From: Mycobacterium interjectum
GTDB lineage: Bacteria > Actinomycetota > Actinomycetes > Mycobacteriales > Mycobacteriaceae
DNA length: 64,000 nt
Direction: 5' to 3'
NCBI GenBank assembly: GCA_002102225.1
Contig: LQPB01000092.1
Span: 62,001-126,000 of the forward strand
A model generated the notes under the pieces. It was not told the origin of the DNA. It made no database searches and was given only the letters and a program-made list of their open reading frames with translations. The stretch's first letter is position 1, and each line of letters begins with the position of its first letter. Positions 59,797-64,000 of the stretch are shown piece by piece. The position numbers and the translations under genes were made by a program.

Positions 59797-60613
59797 CAGC
59801 GTCCGCACAGCCCCCCCGGCCAGCCTGGTTCTCGCCCCGCGCGGATGGCAACGTGTCCAGGCGACCCTGGCGCGCATCGGCGCGTTCGCCATCGTCGAAC
59901 TGCAGAAGCTGCAGCACGACCGGACCGAGCTCGTGACCCGGATGGTGCAGCCCGCGCTGTGGCTGCTGATCTTCGGCACGACCTTCAGCAAGCTGCACGT
60001 CATCCACACCGGGCCGGTGTCCTATCTCGGCTTCCTGGCGCCGGGGATCATCGCCCAGTCGGCATTGTTCATCTCGATTTTCTATGGGATACAGATCATT
60101 TGGGATCGGGACGCCGGGGTGCTAGCCAAGCTGATGGTGACGCCGGCGCCGGCATCCGCGCTGATCACCGGGAAGGCGTTCGCCGCCGGAGTGCGATCGG
60201 TCGCCCAGGTGGTCGGCGTGATGGCGCTGGCCTACCTGATGAACGTCGGCCTGACCGTCAATCCGCTGCGGATCCTGGCGGCGATGGCCGTGGTCATGCT
60301 CGGCGCCGGGTTCTTCGCCTGCCTGTCGATGACCCTGGCCGGCCTGGTCCTCAGTCGTGATCGTCTGATGGGCATCGGTCAAGCCATCACCATGCCGTTG
60401 TTCTTCGCGTCCAACGCCCTGTACCCGGTCGACGTGATGCCCGCCTGGCTGCGAGCGCTGAGCAAGGTCAACCCGCTCAGCTACGAGGTGGACGCGCTGC
60501 GGGCGCTGTTGATCGGCACCCCGTTCAATCCGGTCGACGTCCTGGTGTTGGTGGTGGCTGCGGTGGTCGGAATCACCACGGCATCAACGCTTTTACGACG
60601 CCTGGTTGCCTAG
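59786..60613 (+). CDS. ABC-2 type transporter permease (DrrB-like)
   Basis: A 275-aa membrane protein with about six hydrophobic segments: MVQPALWLLIFGTTFSKL, FLAPGIIAQSALFISIFYGI, VAQVVGVMALAYLMNVGLTV, ILAAMAVVMLGAGFFACLSM, ITMPLFFASNALYPVDVMP and VLVLVVAAVVGITTA. FFASNALYPVDVMPAWL is the ABC-2 family signature near the C-terminus. GTG start at 59786 with AGAAAGG upstream; it overlaps the ATPase gene by 11 nt. With MarR it forms a three-gene exporter operon. Confidence 0.92.
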   Translation: MPVDSVRTAPPASLVLAPRGWQRVQATLARIGAFAIVELQKLQHDRTELVTRMVQPALWLLIFGTTFSKLHVIHTGPVSYLGFLAPGIIAQSALFISIFYGIQIIWDRDAGVLAKLMVTPAPASALITGKAFAAGVRSVAQVVGVMALAYLMNVGLTVNPLRILAAMAVVMLGAGFFACLSMTLAGLVLSRDRLMGIGQAITMPLFFASNALYPVDVMPAWLRALSKVNPLSYEVDALRALLIGTPFNPVDVLVLVVAAVVGITTASTLLRRLVA

Positions 60614-60790
60614 TTGCCGAGCGCCGATCGTGACCTGAATGTGATGATTCCGGGCCGAGGCCCAATCGTTAGGTAACCGCGATCTAGTCCCTCGGCCGCG
60701 ACACACGAATTACGCCCTCCCCCTGTGTTTCACTGCGCTGGCGAACAGAATCGCCCGCATCACGCGGCAGATGAAAGTTGGGATGGGTAG

Positions 60791-61837
<1,047 letters not shown>

Positions 61838-61850
61838 AACCCTCCAAGCC

Positions 61851-61896
61851 AGCATCGGCAGTAGCGCACCGGTCAGCGCTACTGCCGATGCTTTTT
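61851..61896 (+). terminator. Rho-independent terminator of fbpC
   Basis: AGCATCGGCAGTAGCGC (61851-61867), loop of 8, then the perfect complement (61876-61892), followed by a run of T to 61896. A 17-bp stem plus T-tract is the strongest terminator in the window. Its right arm and T-tract also encode the last codons of the convergent DUF1275 gene. Confidence 0.85.
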
Positions 61897-62649
61897 CTCC
61901 GTCCGGTCGTTCAACAGCGCCCGCCGATCCTGGTGGAAGTACGTATAGCCGGTCGTCAACGCGGACACCGCCGTGGCCACCACCAGCATCCAGGTGCCGT
62001 TGACGACCAGGCTGATACAGCCACCGACGGTGGCGCCCAGGACGAAGCTGGCGAACAGCAGGAAGTAGCCGAGCCAGTCCGCCGCCGTTCCGCCGGCGAT
62101 GTGGCGTTCGATGCCCTGGCCCATCTTGACCAGGGTCCCGGTCACGTAGCTCAACGGCACCGACACCTCGCCATCCTTGACGAATGAGGTGTTCAACGCC
62201 CCAATCGCGAAGGCCACCAACATGATCGGTGCGAAGTCGAGGAGATTTTCTTCCCATCCCTCATCGAGCACGTCCACCACGGTGGCGGCCAGCAGGCTGA
62301 AGGTCGTGAGAACGGTGGGGCCGTGCGGATGCGCCACCCAGAAATGGCGCCGGCACACCGACGCGATCACCACGCCCGCGACGAAGCACACCAGCAGCAG
62401 GGCCGCGGTCATCGACAGCAGCACGTCGCCGCGGAAATAGCCCAGCGCGGCCCGCTGGGCATTTCCCGTCATGAACGTCACGAAGTATCCGGCGGAATGG
62501 GTGAACGCCGTCGCTCCCAGCACGCCGGCCAGCCCGGCCAGCACCCACGACAACCTCGACTCGCTGGTGAATATCCGACTCCCCGCGCGGGACATGTTGT
62601 CAGACACGGCCCGTCGACGCAGCCGCATCTGGGGCGATCGCAGCCGCAT
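61879..62649 (-). CDS. DUF1275 (YoaK-like) membrane protein
   Basis: A 256-aa integral membrane protein. Six or so hydrophobic segments: LSWVLAGLAGVLGATAFT, LSMTAALLLVCFVAGVVIA, LTTFSLLAATVVDVL, FAPIMLVAFAIGALN, WLGYFLLFASFVLGATVGG and TWMLVVATAVSALTTGYTY. Words FVTFMTGNAQRAALGY and PLSYVTGTLVKMGQGIE are DUF1275 signatures. Function unknown. The first ATG (62649) abuts the TAG of mak, so translation is probably coupled; ATGs at 62628 and 62595 are alternatives. It corresponds in place to Rv0128. Its last codons lie in the fbpC terminator. Confidence 0.87.
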   Translation of the reverse strand: MRLRSPQMRLRRRAVSDNMSRAGSRIFTSESRLSWVLAGLAGVLGATAFTHSAGYFVTFMTGNAQRAALGYFRGDVLLSMTAALLLVCFVAGVVIASVCRRHFWVAHPHGPTVLTTFSLLAATVVDVLDEGWEENLLDFAPIMLVAFAIGALNTSFVKDGEVSVPLSYVTGTLVKMGQGIERHIAGGTAADWLGYFLLFASFVLGATVGGCISLVVNGTWMLVVATAVSALTTGYTYFHQDRRALLNDRTEKKHRQ

Positions 62650-64000
62650 CTAAGCGGCCGTCAGCCGGGCGATGGAGCGCAGCGGGATCGGTAGCCAGCC
62701 GGGCCGGTGCCGCGCCTCGTAACCGGCCTCGTAAACCGCCTTGTCGAGTTCGTAGGCGGCCAGCAGCTGCGCGGAATCCCGCGGGTCGATCCCCGACACG
62801 GCCGCGTAGCCGTCGCAGAACGCCGCGCAGTTGCGCTCGATCCATTCCCGCGCTCGGGCGGCGAGTTGCTTGTCACCGCCCTGATCGAGCAGGGGCCCGT
62901 AGGCGGCGTACTCGAAGGAGCGCAAGACGCCGGCCACATCGCGCAACGGCGAGTCCGGCGCCCTGCGCTCGTCGAGCGGCTGCCCCGGCTCCCCTTCGAA
63001 GTCGATCAGCAGCCAGCTCTCCGGGGTCCGCAGCACCTGGCCCAGGTGCAAGTCGCCGTGCACGCGTTGCACGGTGACCGTCTCGCCGGCGAGCTTGCCG
63101 AATCGCTCTTCGATCGTTGCCGCATACTCCTCGAGTTCCGGAACCTTGGCGACGGTCGACGCCAGCCGTGCCAGCACCGTGTCCACCGGGAAGGTGGTCT
63201 CGGCCGTCCCCAGGGACTCGGCGAGCGTGGTGTGCACGGAGGCCACGGCTTCGCCCAGCCGGTTGGACTCGGCGGCGAAGTCGCCGCCGACTTCGTGGGC
63301 ATACAGGTCGCCCTCGGCGAACAGGTCCCGGATGCTGGCAGTGGCCATGGCCCAGCCTTCGGCGGCATTCGACGCAAATTCGGTCACCATGCCCAGCGGC
63401 CAAGCGTCCTCATCGGCCCCACCGTCCCGCGACGCCATCTCGTAGATGCCGAGCAACCGGGCCACGTGCGGGTTGCCCGCGCGCGCGAGCACCCGGTTCA
63501 GCTCGATGTCGGGGTTGATGCCGCTGCTGACGCGGCGGAACACCTTGAAGATGGCGCGCCGATCGAAGATCACGCTGGTATTGCTCTGCTCGGCGTCGGA
63601 GACATGCGGCATCGCGTCCAGCGGCAGCTCGACGCCGGGTTCCTTGGCGAACGTCACGTCGACGCCGGACGCACCGCGGGCGGCCGCGGAGTCGATCAGC
63701 GAGAGCAGGAAACGCGGGGCGTCGACGTCGTAGAGGGCGTCGAAGCCGGTCCGATCGTCCGCGGCGCCGATGGTGGCCACGGTGCTGTACTCCGAGACCG
63801 GCGCCGAATCCCACCCGACGATGACCTGGTAACGCTCGGCCGAGCCGTCGGCATAGTCGACGTCGACCAGCACCAGGTCGAGGTCATCCCGTAGCGGGAC
63901 GACGACGCCGGCCCGGGCGCCCGATAGCTCCCGGTTGCGACCGGCATACCAGCGTTGGTGCGGCAGCCACTCGGACCAGGGCAGCCTGGCGGGGCCCCCA
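62650..64000 (-). CDS. mak: Maltokinase (N-terminus cut by window edge)
   Basis: ATP-dependent maltose kinase producing maltose 1-phosphate for the GlgE alpha-glucan pathway. About 450 residues are visible, and only the first few are missing. Features: [20 protein letters not shown] at the N-terminal cap, [20 protein letters not shown], the kinase catalytic loop [30 protein letters not shown] (HGDxHxxQ and DFEGEP), [18 protein letters not shown]. It matches M. tuberculosis Mak (Rv0127, 455 aa) nearly throughout. treS is expected just outside the window. Direction is toward the DUF1275 gene. Confidence 0.97.
   Translation of the reverse strand, partial: GGPARLPWSEWLPHQRWYAGRNRELSGARAGVVVPLRDDLDLVLVDVDYADGSAERYQVIVGWDSAPVSEYSTVATIGAADDRTGFDALYDVDAPRFLLSLIDSAAARGASGVDVTFAKEPGVELPLDAMPHVSDAEQSNTSVIFDRRAIFKVFRRVSSGINPDIELNRVLARAGNPHVARLLGIYEMASRDGGADEDAWPLGMVTEFASNAAEGWAMATASIRDLFAEGDLYAHEVGGDFAAESNRLGEAVASVHTTLAESLGTAETTFPVDTVLARLASTVAKVPELEEYAATIEERFGKLAGETVTVQRVHGDLHLGQVLRTPESWLLIDFEGEPGQPLDERRAPDSPLRDVAGVLRSFEYAAYGPLLDQGGDKQLAARAREWIERNCAAFCDGYAAVSGIDPRDSAQLLAAYELDKAVYEAGYEARHRPGWLPIPLRSIARLTAA

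Overview
This window is a gene-dense, high-GC actinobacterial chromosome segment that I assign to Mycobacterium. Diagnostic content includes antigen 85C, maltokinase, three PE-family proteins with PE-PPE hydrolase domains, a twin-arginine F420-dependent enzyme, several other F420/LLM or deazaflavin-type enzymes, many FadE proteins and a WhiB protein. From memory, the gene order follows the M. tuberculosis segment Rv0126-Rv0161 in reverse orientation: Rv0161-like oxidoreductase, PE, TetR, pntB/pntAb/pntAa, fadE2-ptbB, two PE genes, Rv0149/0148/0147, Rv0146/0145/0144, chloride channel, Rv0142-0138, msrA, cyp138, ephF, Rv0133, fgd2, fadE1, htdZ, fbpC, mak. The species is not M. tuberculosis: dps, a manganese catalase, hemerythrin, a desaturase module and others are inserted. 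A slowly growing non-tuberculous species is a reasonable guess, but the sequence alone does not settle it.

Layout. 1-9.4 kb: lipid and acyl-CoA catabolism genes (CoA transferase, acyl-CoA dehydrogenase, LLM oxidoreductase, two thioesterase-like proteins, SMP-30, TetR). 9.4-14.2 kb: FAD oxidoreductase, a WhiB4-like protein, SDR, a dihydrodipicolinate-reductase-like enzyme and an alpha/beta hydrolase. 14.3-26.1 kb: PE-PPE proteins around the proton-translocating transhydrogenase (pntAa-pntAb-pntB) and the fadE2-ptbB pair. 26-33 kb: quinone reductase, SDR, aldehyde dehydrogenase, two tandem TIGR00027-type methyltransferases, TetR, pirin. 33-44.7 kb: ClC channel, Dps, DNA glycosylase-like protein, NTF2-like proteins, MsrA, Cyp138 with its TetR, molbindin, EphF, sulfotransferase. 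44.7-51.5 kb: an accessory block with a TetR-DUF1214 pair, LLM/SRPBCC genes and a desaturase-reductase pair facing a FabR/DesT-like regulator. 52-57.7 kb: GNAT, Fgd2, hemerythrin, Mn-catalase, GAF-ANTAR, FadE1, HtdZ. 57.7-64 kb: phosphoesterase, MarR-ABC exporter, Ag85C, a DUF1275 membrane protein and maltokinase, which is cut at the window end.

Regulation visible in the DNA. Promoters matching the mycobacterial SigF pattern (GTTT, 15 nt, GGGTA) precede hemerythrin, Mn-catalase and dps, and weaker matches precede whiB, DUF5709 and a small acidic ORF. The three PE-PPE genes share an upstream element at fixed spacing from a TANNNT hexamer. Paired palindromes lie in the cyp138/TetR and desaturase/TetR divergent promoters. 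A dispersed palindromic repeat of about 60 bp occurs three times between genes. There are strong hairpin terminators after the hemerythrin gene/Mn-catalase gene and after fbpC.

I saw no insertion sequence, prophage, CRISPR array, tRNA or rRNA. No intergenic gap exceeds about 240 bases.
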